A DNA stretch of 14,875 nucleotides from an uncultured Clostridia bacterium (GTDB lineage Bacteria; Bacillota; Clostridia; Christensenellales; Maliibacteriaceae). The stretch covers positions 1-14,875 of the forward strand of contig CAKTSO010000037.1 of assembly GCA_934613185.1 (NCBI GenBank). Reading direction: 5' to 3'. The notes beneath the pieces are model-generated. The model made no database searches and was not told where the DNA came from. It worked only from the letters and a program-made list of their open reading frames with translations. Positions 6,328 through 13,507 of the stretch are shown here, in pieces (within the stretch, counting starts at the first letter, position 1; the number at the start of each line of letters is the position of its first letter). The translations under genes and the position numbers were made by a program.

Positions 6328-6678
6328 ATGAGTAAGTACATGGTGACCATCAACGGCGTCAACTATGAAGTCGAAGTCGCGGAAGCCGGCACCGTCAGCC
6401 CCAGTGCTGCCGCCGCCCCCGCCGCTGCGCCTGCCGCAGCTCCCGCCGCCGCGCCCCGCGCGAACGCCGAGCAGGTGACCTGCCCGATGCCCGGCACGAT
6501 CCTGAAGGTCTGCGTGCAGCCCGGTCAGGTCGTCAAGAGCGGCGATCTTCTTTTCATCCTCGAAGCCATGAAGATGGAAAACGAGCTTCTTTGCCCCTGC
6601 GACGGCAAGGTCGCGCAGGTGAACACGACCCAGGGCGCTATGGTCAAGAGCGGCGACCTTCTTGCCGTTATCGAATAA
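6328..6678 (+). CDS. Biotin carboxyl carrier protein of the decarboxylase complex
   Basis: This 116-residue biotin-carrier subunit has a short N-terminal beta segment (MSKYMVTINGVNYEVEV). A flexible Ala/Pro linker at about residues 26-45 is built from AAAP repeats. The biotinyl domain contains the attachment motif EAMKMEN; Lys82 would carry the biotin. The domain starts with VTCPMPGTILKV and closes with VKSGDLLAVIE. The carrier swings carboxybiotin from the alpha subunit to the membrane beta subunit. In many bacteria this domain is the C-terminus of OadA; here it is a separate gene, and the alpha gene downstream correspondingly lacks it. The ribosome site GGAGGA at 6312-6317 lies 10 nt ahead of ATG 6328. 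The 60-base gap before it is AT-rich but contains no terminator. Confidence 0.95.
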   Translation: MSKYMVTINGVNYEVEVAEAGTVSPSAAAAPAAAPAAAPAAAPRANAEQVTCPMPGTILKVCVQPGQVVKSGDLLFILEAMKMENELLCPCDGKVAQVNTTQGAMVKSGDLLAVIE

Positions 6679-6713
6679 GTCCCTGAACAATTCTTGAAAG
6701 GGGATTTAGATTC

Positions 6714-7841
6714 ATGACAGTAACATTCTCTTTTGCGGAATTCTGGGCCGGAACCGGTCTTTCCGCACTGACGTGGCAGCAGGCCGTGATGATCGGCGTC
6801 GCATGCCTTCTGATCTACTTTGCGATCGCCAAAGAGTATGAACCGCTGCTTCTTCTGCCCATTGCCTTCGGCATGCTGCTTGCGAACCTGCCTCTTGCGG
6901 GCCTGCAGTCCAACGCAGAGTCGGGCCTTCTTCACTGGCTGTATCAGGGCGTCAAACTCGGCATTTATCCGCCGCTGATCTTCCTTGGCATCGGCTGTAT
7001 GACCGACTTCTCGCCCCTGATTGCGAACCCCAAGAGCATGCTTCTCGGTGCCGCGGCGCAGCTTGGCGTGTACTGCGCGTTCGCCCTTGCGCTGGTGACC
7101 GGCATGTTCACCCTGCAGGAAGCTGCCTCCATCGGCATCATCGGCGGCGCTGACGGCCCGACGGCCATTTTCGTTACCAACCGCCTGGCTCCCGATCTTC
7201 TCGGACCCATCGCGGTCGCCGCGTATATGTACATGGCGCTCGTTCCCTTCATTCAGCCGCCGATCATGAAGGCGCTGACGACGCCCAAAGAGCGCCGCGT
7301 CAAGATGGGACAGCTGCGTCAGGTCTCCAAGACCGAGAAGATCATCTTCCCGATCGCGGTCACGATCGTCGTCTCTCTCATTCTGCCCGACGCCGCGACG
7401 CTGGTCGGCATGCTGATGCTCGGCAACCTGTTCCGTGAAAGCGGCGTGGTCGAGCGTCTGAACAAGACGGCGCAGAACGAACTTTGCAACATCATCACGA
7501 TCTTCCTCGGTCTGACGGTCGGCGCGACCGCGACGGCGGAAGTTTTCCTGACGGCCCGTACGCTTCTGATCGTCGGCCTCGGCGTCGTCGCGTTCAGCTT
7601 CGGCACCGCCGGCGGCGTGCTGCTCGGCAAACTTATGTATAAGCTCTCCGGCGGCAAGATCAACCCGTTGATCGGTTCCGCGGGTGTTTCCGCCGTTCCC
7701 ATGGCGGCCCGTGTTTCTCAGCGCGTCGGTCAGGCGGAGGATCCCTCCAACTTCCTGCTCATGCACGCCATGGGCCCCAACGTTGCCGGTGTTATCGGTT
7801 CCGCAGTCGCGGCCGGTATGTTCATCAACCTTCTGGGCTGA
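6714..7841 (+). CDS. oadB: Na+-translocating decarboxylase beta subunit (OadB/GcdB family)
   Basis: This 375-residue integral membrane subunit decarboxylates carboxybiotin and exports Na+. Hydrophobic segments occur throughout. Family motifs are intact: the re-entrant GIIGGADGPTAIF (residues 141-153), whose Asp147 corresponds to the essential Asp203 of Klebsiella OadB, and MGPNVAGVIGSA near the end (353-364), with the Asn and Ser of the proposed Na+/H+ path (Asn356, Ser363). EYEPLLLLPIAFGMLLAN and NPLIGSAGVSAVPMAARVSQ are also characteristic. The length is at the short end of the family (about 375-430). ATG 6714 has AAAGGGGA at 6697-6704. It sits between the biotin carrier and the alpha subunit, 35 bases after one and 38 before the other. 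The beta subunits of oxaloacetate, methylmalonyl-CoA and glutaconyl-CoA decarboxylases are alike, so the substrate is read from the alpha gene. Confidence 0.96.
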   Translation: MTVTFSFAEFWAGTGLSALTWQQAVMIGVACLLIYFAIAKEYEPLLLLPIAFGMLLANLPLAGLQSNAESGLLHWLYQGVKLGIYPPLIFLGIGCMTDFSPLIANPKSMLLGAAAQLGVYCAFALALVTGMFTLQEAASIGIIGGADGPTAIFVTNRLAPDLLGPIAVAAYMYMALVPFIQPPIMKALTTPKERRVKMGQLRQVSKTEKIIFPIAVTIVVSLILPDAATLVGMLMLGNLFRESGVVERLNKTAQNELCNIITIFLGLTVGATATAEVFLTARTLLIVGLGVVAFSFGTAGGVLLGKLMYKLSGGKINPLIGSAGVSAVPMAARVSQRVGQAEDPSNFLLMHAMGPNVAGVIGSAVAAGMFINLLG

Positions 7842-7879
7842 GCACAAGTGTTTTGATTTTGGAAAGGACGTAATTGAAA

Positions 7880-9331
7880 ATGGCACATAAAGTACAGATT
7901 ACCGATACCATTCTGCGCGATGCGCATCAGTCGCAGGCCGCGACCCGTATGCGCACCGACGAGATGCTTCCCGCCTGCCCGGTTCTGGACAAGGCCGGTT
8001 ACTATGCGCTCGAGTGCTGGGGCGGCGCGACGTTCGACGCCTGCCTTCGCTTCCTCAACGAGGATCCGTGGGAGCGCCTTCGCGCGCTTCGCAAGGCTCT
8101 GCCCAACACGAAGCTGATGATGCTCCTTCGCGGCCAGAATATCCTTGGCTACAAACACTATGCCGACGACGTCGTCGACGCTTTCGTCAAGGCCGCGCTG
8201 AAAAACGGCATCGACATCATCCGTGTGTTCGACGCGCTCAACGATACCCGCAACATGGAAGCGGCCGTCAAGGCCATCAAAAAGTACGGCGGCCATGCGC
8301 AGCTTGCCATGAGCTACACCACCAGCCCCGTGCATACGCGCGAGTATTTCGTCAACCTTGCCAAAGAGTTCGAGAAGATGGGCGCCGACTCCATCTGCAT
8401 CAAGGACATGGCGAACCTGCTTCTGCCCTTTGAGGCCTATGAGCTGGTCAAGGCCATGAAGGCCGCCGTCTCCGTGCCGATCGAGCTGCATACGCACAAC
8501 ACCTCCGGCACCGGCGAACTCGTGCTTTTGAAGGCGATCGAAGCGGGCGTCGATGTCGTCGATACCGCGCTGTCGCCCCTTGGCAACGGCACGTCTCAGC
8601 CTGCGACCGAACCGCTGGTCGCCACGCTGTATGACACCGAGTATGACACCGGCATGGATCTGACGGTCCTCAACGAGGCCGCCACGCATTTCCGCAAGGT
8701 CGCCGCCCGCCTTCAGGAGGACGGTTACCTCGATCCCAAGGTGCTTAAGGTCGACATCAACACCCTGATGTATCAGATCCCCGGCGGCATGCTTTCCAAC
8801 CTGATCTCGCAGCTCAAACAGATGGGTGCGGAAGACAAGCTCATCGACGTGCTCCAGGAAGTGCCGCGCGTCCGCAAGGATTTCGGCTATCCGCCGCTGG
8901 TCACGCCCACGAGCCAGATCGTCGGCACGCAGGCCGTGCTCAACGTCATCTACGGCGAGCGCTATAAGAACGTCACCAAGGAGTCCAAGGCGCTTCTTCG
9001 CGGCGAATACGGCCGTCTGCCCGGCGAGGTCAACGAGGAGATCCGCAAGCTTTGCATCGGCGACGAGCCCGTGATCACCGAGCGTCCCGCGGACGCCATC
9101 GCGCCCGAAATGGACAAGTATCGTCAGGAGATCGCGCAGTACATCCGCCAGGACGAGGACGTTCTGTCCTATGCGCTGTTCCCGCAGGTCGCCAAGCGCT
9201 TCTTCGAGGCGCGCGAGAGCGGCGAGGACATCGCCGAAGTCCCGCCGGCGAAGGCCGCCAAGGCTGCTGCCGCGCAGGAGAACGTCACCGCCGGCGAGAT
9301 CCAGTACGTCGTGGATTTCCGCAGAGTGTAA
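7880..9331 (+). CDS. oadA: Oxaloacetate decarboxylase alpha subunit (carboxyltransferase; OadA/PycB family)
   Basis: This 483-residue biotin-dependent carboxyltransferase would transfer CO2 from oxaloacetate to the biotin carrier, releasing pyruvate. The HMGL-like barrel contains TDTILRDAHQS with metal ligand Asp14, LECWGGATFD, LRGQN, IRVFDALND, SYTTSPVHT, the catalytic lysine Lys175 in CIKDMANLL, and metal ligands His204/His206 in ELHTHNTSG. The conserved PYC/OadA domain follows to about residue 450. A short Ala-rich tail replaces the biotin domain, which is a separate gene (6328-6678). The catalytic loop reads KDMANLL where I would expect KDMAGLL. ATG 7880 is preferred: AAAGGA (7863-7868) lies 11 nt ahead and the protein then starts MAHKVQITDT. 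A TTG at 7874 in frame is possible. Pairing with a beta subunit makes a Na+-pump role far more likely than a soluble pyruvate carboxylase B subunit. A long terminator follows. Confidence 0.94.
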   Translation: MAHKVQITDTILRDAHQSQAATRMRTDEMLPACPVLDKAGYYALECWGGATFDACLRFLNEDPWERLRALRKALPNTKLMMLLRGQNILGYKHYADDVVDAFVKAALKNGIDIIRVFDALNDTRNMEAAVKAIKKYGGHAQLAMSYTTSPVHTREYFVNLAKEFEKMGADSICIKDMANLLLPFEAYELVKAMKAAVSVPIELHTHNTSGTGELVLLKAIEAGVDVVDTALSPLGNGTSQPATEPLVATLYDTEYDTGMDLTVLNEAATHFRKVAARLQEDGYLDPKVLKVDINTLMYQIPGGMLSNLISQLKQMGAEDKLIDVLQEVPRVRKDFGYPPLVTPTSQIVGTQAVLNVIYGERYKNVTKESKALLRGEYGRLPGEVNEEIRKLCIGDEPVITERPADAIAPEMDKYRQEIAQYIRQDEDVLSYALFPQVAKRFFEARESGEDIAEVPPAKAAKAAAAQENVTAGEIQYVVDFRRV

Positions 9332-9365
9332 TGTTCTGCAGCATCTTGCGTATTTAAATTGAAGG

Positions 9366-9404
9366 AAAATCGCTTCGCATCTTCGATGCGAGGCGATTTT
9401 TTTT
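9366..9404 (+). terminator. Strong intrinsic terminator after the decarboxylase genes
   Basis: A 16-bp stem pairs 9366-9381 (AAAATCGCTTCGCATC) with 9385-9400, with a single wobble and a tight TTC loop. Eight T follow at 9397-9404, part of which belong to the stem. It is the longest hairpin in the window, and its A and T flanks make it nearly symmetrical. Confidence 0.93.
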
Positions 9405-9431
9405 GCTTTTTGGGCGGGCGGGTAGTATACT
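9403..9431 (+). promoter_or_regulatory. Sigma-A-type promoter for surE and downstream genes
   Basis: TTGCTT (9403-9408), a 17-nt spacer and TATACT (9426-9431). The -35 box begins in the T run of the preceding terminator. Transcription would start near 9438 and the surE start codon is at 9464. Confidence 0.6.
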
Positions 9432-9463
9432 TACGAAGGATATTTTAACGCAGGGGGATCATC

Positions 9464-10231
9464 ATGAGGCTTCTTTTGACCAACGACGACGGGATCGATG
9501 CCAAGGGCATCCGGGCGCTTGCCGCGGAACTTGCCAAAAAACACGACGTGGTGATCGTCGCGCCGGATACGCAGCGCAGCGGCAACAGCCATAAGATCAC
9601 GCTGCGGCAGGAGCTTCATGTGCATGAAACGCGCGTGCAGGGGCTGGACTGCCCCTGTTATCTGACGGACGGTACGCCCGCCGACTGCGTGCGCCTTGGC
9701 ATGTACTGGCTCGAAAGCGCGCCGTTCGACGCTGTGATCACCGGCATCAATCAGGGTTCCAACCTCGGAACGGACGTGCTTTATTCCGGGACCGTCGGCG
9801 CCTCGACGGAGGCGGCCATGCAGGGTCTGCCCGCGCTCGCGGTGTCCCTTGTCAACTGGCACGCGGAACATCTCGTTACGGCGGCGCAATGCGCCGCGCG
9901 CGTGATCTCAAGCGGCATTTTGTCGGAGCTTCCCGTCGGCATTTCGCTCAATTTGAATGTTCCCTCCGTGACGCCGGAAGAACTTCGCGGCATCAAGTGG
10001 ACGTGTCACGGCGTCAACGAGCTTCGTATGGGCTGGGATAAAGACGGCAATACCATCACGTTCCACGGACAGCCGCGCGTCGGCATCGACGTCGGCTACA
10101 TCGACGACTTTACCGCAGTGGAGCAGGGCTGGGCGTCGCTGTCGCCGCTCGATCTTGATTTAAACGCGCGCGATGCGCTTGCAAAATTCAGCGCGGCATA
10201 TCGATTCGACATGCCGTCCAACGACGATTAA
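9464..10231 (+). CDS. surE: 5'/3'-nucleotidase SurE
   Basis: SurE is a metal-dependent phosphatase acting on nucleoside 5'- and 3'-monophosphates in the cytosol. The 255-residue product begins with MRLLLTNDDG, whose Asp8 and Asp9 bind the metal. RSGNSHKIT supplies Ser39, and GINQGSNLGTDVLYSGTVGAS (94-114) is the family signature, with Asn96 as a further ligand. The YLTDGTPADCVRLG stretch is also typical. The length matches the family. ATG 9464 is preceded by AGGGGGAT at 9452-9459. It is the first gene of the unit after a strong terminator and its own promoter. The RpiR-type regulator follows after 12 bases, so the two are co-transcribed. surE is not usually a neighbour of rluB or cmk, so the gene may have arrived here together with, or next to, the decarboxylase set. 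Confidence 0.95.
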   Translation: MRLLLTNDDGIDAKGIRALAAELAKKHDVVIVAPDTQRSGNSHKITLRQELHVHETRVQGLDCPCYLTDGTPADCVRLGMYWLESAPFDAVITGINQGSNLGTDVLYSGTVGASTEAAMQGLPALAVSLVNWHAEHLVTAAQCAARVISSGILSELPVGISLNLNVPSVTPEELRGIKWTCHGVNELRMGWDKDGNTITFHGQPRVGIDVGYIDDFTAVEQGWASLSPLDLDLNARDALAKFSAAYRFDMPSNDD

Positions 10232-10243
10232 GGAGATTTCGCC

Positions 10244-11110
10244 ATGCACCAGGATCTGCTCGACCGCATTTCTTCCCGTTATGCGACGCTCAGCAAAGGG
10301 CAAAAACGGATCGCCGATTATATTACAAAACACGCGGATCAGGCCGTTCGGATGACGGCGGCGCGACTTGCGCAGGAAGCGAGCGTCAGCGAATCGACGG
10401 TCGTTCGCTTTGCCGCGCTGATGGGGTACGACGGGTATCCGAAAATGCAGCGCGCGCTGCAGGAAATGCTGCGCATGCGCTTTACGTCCGTCCAGCGCAT
10501 CGCCCTGACGCAGGATATGCCCGCGGCCGACGTGCTGCCGATGGTCTTGAAGCGCGACGTTCATAACATCCAGACCGCGCTGGAGGATATCGACGCCGAC
10601 ACGTTCGCACGCGTCACGCAGGACATGGTGAACGCGCGGGAAATTTACGTTCTCGGCCTTCGAAGCTCCGCGCCGCTGGCCGAGTTTTTCGGCCATTACC
10701 TTCGCTATATCTTTCCGCACGTTCACGTCATCGGCGACGGCGTGTCGCATGTGATGGAGGATCTTGTTCGCATGCAGGCGGAAGACCTTTTGTTTGCCAT
10801 GAGTTTTCCGCGCTATTCGTCCCGCACGGTCGAGGCGGTGCAGTACGCGAAAAAACGCGGCGCACGTATCGTGGCGCTGACCGATACGATGATCTCGCCG
10901 ATTGCCTCGCTGTCCGATCACGTTCTGATCGCGGGCAGCGATATGGCGCTGTTCGCCGATTCGCTCGTGGCGCCGCTTTCGGTGATCAATGCGTTGATCG
11001 TCGCGCTCGGGCTTGCGAAAAAAGACGAAGTTTCGGATTATTTGAACACGCTCGAAAGCGTTTGGGACGCGACGGAGACGTATTTTGACCGCCCCGCGGA
11101 GGAAGTATGA
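10244..11110 (+). CDS. MurR/RpiR-family transcriptional regulator (HTH + SIS domain)
   Basis: This 288-residue regulator has the two-domain RpiR layout. The N-terminal helix-turn-helix (residues 1-77) contains LSKGQKRIADYI, MTAARLAQEASVSESTVVRFAALMGYDGYPKMQRAL, which is the family pattern. The C-terminal SIS phosphosugar-binding domain (about 110-250) contains VLGLRSSAPLAEFFGHYL, FAMSFPRYSSRTVEAVQYAKKRGARIVALTD and SPIASLSDHVLIAG. Such proteins repress or activate sugar or amino-sugar catabolic genes in response to phosphosugars. No sugar gene is nearby, so its target cannot be inferred. AAGGAG precedes ATG 10244. The stop overlaps the next gene's start by ATGA, so translation of the BaiN-like protein is probably coupled to it. 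The SIS domain looks intact. Confidence 0.92.
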   Translation: MHQDLLDRISSRYATLSKGQKRIADYITKHADQAVRMTAARLAQEASVSESTVVRFAALMGYDGYPKMQRALQEMLRMRFTSVQRIALTQDMPAADVLPMVLKRDVHNIQTALEDIDADTFARVTQDMVNAREIYVLGLRSSAPLAEFFGHYLRYIFPHVHVIGDGVSHVMEDLVRMQAEDLLFAMSFPRYSSRTVEAVQYAKKRGARIVALTDTMISPIASLSDHVLIAGSDMALFADSLVAPLSVINALIVALGLAKKDEVSDYLNTLESVWDATETYFDRPAEEV

Positions 11111-12360
11111 GCGAACGGTTTGATGTGATCGTCGTCGGCGCGGGCGCGGCGGGTATGATGGCGGCGATCGCCGCTGCGCAGCGCGGTGCGAAGACGCTGG
11201 TTTTGGAACGAAACGAAAAAGTCGGCCGCAAGATTGCCATTACCGGCAAAGGCCGATGCAATGTGACAAACGCCTGCACGCGCGACGGCTTTTTCGACGC
11301 GGTCAAGCACAATCCGCGCTTTTTGTATTCCGGCTACGCGGCGTTTGATCGAAACGACACGATGGCGTTTTTCGAAAAAATGGGTGTTCCGCTCAAGGTG
11401 GAGCGCGGGAACCGCGTGTTTCCCGTCTCCGACCGCGCGTTTGACATCGTCGACGCGCTGCGAAACGGAATGCGCCGCGCGGGCGCGCAGCTTTCCTGCG
11501 GCGTGCGCGTGAAAGAGCTTTGGATTGACGACGGCGTGCTGTGCGGCGTGCGCGACGAGACGGAGCGTGAATACGAATCGACGAGCGTCGTCGTGACCTG
11601 CGGCGGCGTCAGCTATCCGACGACGGGGTCCGACGGCGACGGCTATGCGCTCGCAAAACAGGCGGGGCATCGTCTGTTTGCGCCGCGGGCGAGCCTTTGC
11701 GCGATGACCACGAGCGACGGCTGGACGGGCAAATGGGCGGGGCTGACGCTCAAAAACGTCACGCTTCACGCAAAGCGCGGAAAGAAGACGATTTATGAGG
11801 ACATCGGCGAAGTGCTCTTTACGCACAGCGGCGTTTCCGGCCCGCTGATCTTTACGCTCACGAGCATGATCGACAACGTCGAACCCGAGGAGATTGCCTG
11901 CACGCTCGATCTAAAAAGCGGCCTTATCGAGCAGCAGCTTGACGCGAGGATCCTGCGCGAGGTGTCGGAGAACCCGAAAAAACAGACGGACAGCCTGTTT
12001 TCCGGCCTTTTGCCGCACGCAATGGCGCAGGAAATGTGCCGACTGTGCGCGATCGATCCGCAGCAAAATCTGTCCCAGCTTTCCCGCGCGCAGCGGGAGC
12101 GCATGGTTGCGGCGCTAAAAGCGTTCCCGATCCATCTTCGCGGCTTTGCGCCGATCGAAGAGGCGGTCGTCACGCGCGGCGGCGTCGACGTGCGTCGGAT
12201 CGATCCGTCGACGATGGCGTCGAAGCTGCTCGACGGGCTGTATTTTGCGGGCGAAGTGATCGACGTTGACGCAAAAACCGGCGGCTTTAATTTGCAGATC
12301 GCGTTTTCGACCGGCCATTTGGCGGGGGAAAGCGCCGCGCGGGTCGCGTTGGGTGAATAA
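11107..12360 (+). CDS. NAD(P)/FAD-dependent oxidoreductase, HI0933/YhiN/BaiN family
   Basis: This 417-residue flavoprotein has an N-terminal dinucleotide-binding motif VIVVGAGAAGMMAAIAAA (Gly11, Gly13, Gly16) and the family signature KIAITGKGRCNVTNA (42-56). The second signature comes later as THSGVSGPLIFTLT, and the FAD-binding C-terminus reads FAGEVIDVDAKTGGFNLQIAFSTGHLAGESAA. It belongs to the HI0933-like group. Members include BaiN, which acts on bile-acid intermediates in some gut Clostridia, but most are housekeeping proteins of unknown substrate, and nothing here indicates bile-acid metabolism. ATG 11107 overlaps the stop of the RpiR gene by four bases. In Clostridia this gene typically stands upstream of cmk, plsC and ispH, so here the conserved gene order resumes after the decarboxylase-surE-rpiR segment. 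Confidence 0.93.
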   Translation: MSERFDVIVVGAGAAGMMAAIAAAQRGAKTLVLERNEKVGRKIAITGKGRCNVTNACTRDGFFDAVKHNPRFLYSGYAAFDRNDTMAFFEKMGVPLKVERGNRVFPVSDRAFDIVDALRNGMRRAGAQLSCGVRVKELWIDDGVLCGVRDETEREYESTSVVVTCGGVSYPTTGSDGDGYALAKQAGHRLFAPRASLCAMTTSDGWTGKWAGLTLKNVTLHAKRGKKTIYEDIGEVLFTHSGVSGPLIFTLTSMIDNVEPEEIACTLDLKSGLIEQQLDARILREVSENPKKQTDSLFSGLLPHAMAQEMCRLCAIDPQQNLSQLSRAQRERMVAALKAFPIHLRGFAPIEEAVVTRGGVDVRRIDPSTMASKLLDGLYFAGEVIDVDAKTGGFNLQIAFSTGHLAGESAARVALGE

Positions 12361-12396
12361 AATAATACGAAAATCAGATCGGAGTGACACGGTAAC

Positions 12397-12819
12397 ATGG
12401 CAGAGGAAATGACGATCGGTTCCAAGGACGTCGCGCGTGCGGCGATCCTGATCGCGACGACGCAGTCGCGGGAAGAAGAGTTCGCATTGCGCGAACAGTT
12501 TGCGATGGACGGCATTTTGACGGCGGCGGTCGATTACGGCGGAGAACTGATGCACGCCGCGCCGAAGGTGATCGAACGCGCGGTTGTGGCGGCGCGCCGC
12601 GAGGGCGTGATCGCCGGATTGCATCACGAAGAAGGCGGCGTTGCGGGTGCGGCGCGGGAGGCGCTGGCGCAGGTGTTTGAAAAGGCACTCGGGTTTAATG
12701 TCGGCGGGAAGATCGGTATCGCCCGCTGCGGGGATCACGTCAGCGTCTGCATTTTCTTCCAGGTCGGCCTTCTGCACTTAAACGAAGTCGCCATCGGTCT
12801 TGGACACAGAGCCATTTAA
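12397..12819 (+). CDS. HutP-family RNA-binding regulatory protein
   Basis: This 140-residue protein matches the clostridial branch of the HutP family. Diagnostic stretches are GSKDVARAAILIATTQSREEE (8-28), AAVDYGGELMHAAPKVIERAVVAARREGVI (43-72), LHHEEGGVAGAAREAL (75-90), NVGGKIGIAR (101-110) and GLLHLNEVAIGLGHRAI (124-140). In Bacillus subtilis HutP binds L-histidine and Mg2+ through histidines and then binds UAG-rich RNA to prevent termination of the hut operon. Equivalent histidines are present here (His76/His77 and His137). No histidine-utilisation gene is in the window, and the RNA target of this branch is unknown to me. ATG 12397 has GGAG at 12381-12384, 12 nt ahead and somewhat distant. 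The gene lies 36 bases after the BaiN-like gene and 25 before cmk, inside a housekeeping operon. Confidence 0.88.
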   Translation: MAEEMTIGSKDVARAAILIATTQSREEEFALREQFAMDGILTAAVDYGGELMHAAPKVIERAVVAARREGVIAGLHHEEGGVAGAAREALAQVFEKALGFNVGGKIGIARCGDHVSVCIFFQVGLLHLNEVAIGLGHRAI

Positions 12820-12844
12820 CGAAAAAACAGGAGGAACTTGCACG

Positions 12845-13507
12845 ATGCAGATCGCAATCGACGGGCCTTCCGGCGCAGGAAAATCGACGATCGCCAAAAA
12901 GCTGGCGGCGCACTATCATATTTTATATCTGGACACTGGCGCGATGTACCGCACGGCGGCGCTTGCCGCGCTGCGGGCGGGGATCGATCTTCACGACGCG
13001 TCGCAGGTGAAGCGCGTCGTAGATCAAGCGAATATTGAAGTGCGCTATGAAGAAGGCGCGCAGCATGTGTATCTGGACGGCGAGGACGTCTCCGGCAAGA
13101 TTCGCACGGAAGAGGTCTCCATGGCGGCTTCCGCCGTGTCCGCCGTGTCCGCCGTGCGCGAAAAACTGGTTGCGCTGCAAAGACAGACGGCGAAGAAGCT
13201 CGGCGCGGTGCTCGACGGGCGCGATATCGGCACACACGTCCTTGTAAACGCCGATTATAAGTTCTTTTTGACGGCGAGCGCTGCCGTGCGCGCCAAACGC
13301 CGCACCGACGAACTTTTGGCGCGCGGTCAGAAGACCGAGTATGCGGAGGTATTGGCGGCGATCGAAAAGCGCGACCACGACGATTCCACGCGCGCGGTCA
13401 GCCCGCTCGTACGCGCGGACGACGCGATTTTGATCGATTCGTCCGATATGACGATCGACGAAGTGGTGGCGGCGATGCGCCGCGCGATCGACGGAGGGGA
13501 AAAATGA
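12845..13507 (+). CDS. cmk: Cytidylate (CMP/dCMP) kinase
   Basis: Cmk phosphorylates CMP and dCMP to the diphosphates with ATP. The 220-residue product has the P-loop GPSGAGKST (7-15), LYLDTGAMYRTAAL (27-40), LDGRDIGTHVL (123-133) and RDHDDSTRAVSPL (176-188), all characteristic of the family. The lid region (KRRTDELLARG) is intact. The start is ATG 12845 with AGGAGG about 11 nt upstream; the same frame extends back to 12800 into the HutP gene but without a ribosome site. The stop overlaps the plsC start by ATGA. A tandem 9-bp repeat encodes SAVSAVSAV at residues 97-105, where homologues have a looser ASxVSAxxxVR pattern. It is in the conserved cmk-plsC-ispH order of Clostridia. Confidence 0.96.
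   Translation: MQIAIDGPSGAGKSTIAKKLAAHYHILYLDTGAMYRTAALAALRAGIDLHDASQVKRVVDQANIEVRYEEGAQHVYLDGEDVSGKIRTEEVSMAASAVSAVSAVREKLVALQRQTAKKLGAVLDGRDIGTHVLVNADYKFFLTASAAVRAKRRTDELLARGQKTEYAEVLAAIEKRDHDDSTRAVSPLVRADDAILIDSSDMTIDEVVAAMRRAIDGGEK
13130..13156 (+). repeat. Three tandem copies of a 9-bp unit in cmk
   Basis: TCCGCCGTG occurs three times without interruption (13130-13138, 13139-13147, 13148-13156), encoding Ser-Ala-Val three times. The length is a multiple of three, so a gain or loss would keep the frame. Confidence 0.85.

Noticed and set aside
11107..12360. Reading the BaiN-like gene as evidence for bile-acid 7-dehydroxylation.
   Set aside because: The family is broad and mostly uncharacterised, no other bai genes are present, and its position next to cmk is the general housekeeping location.
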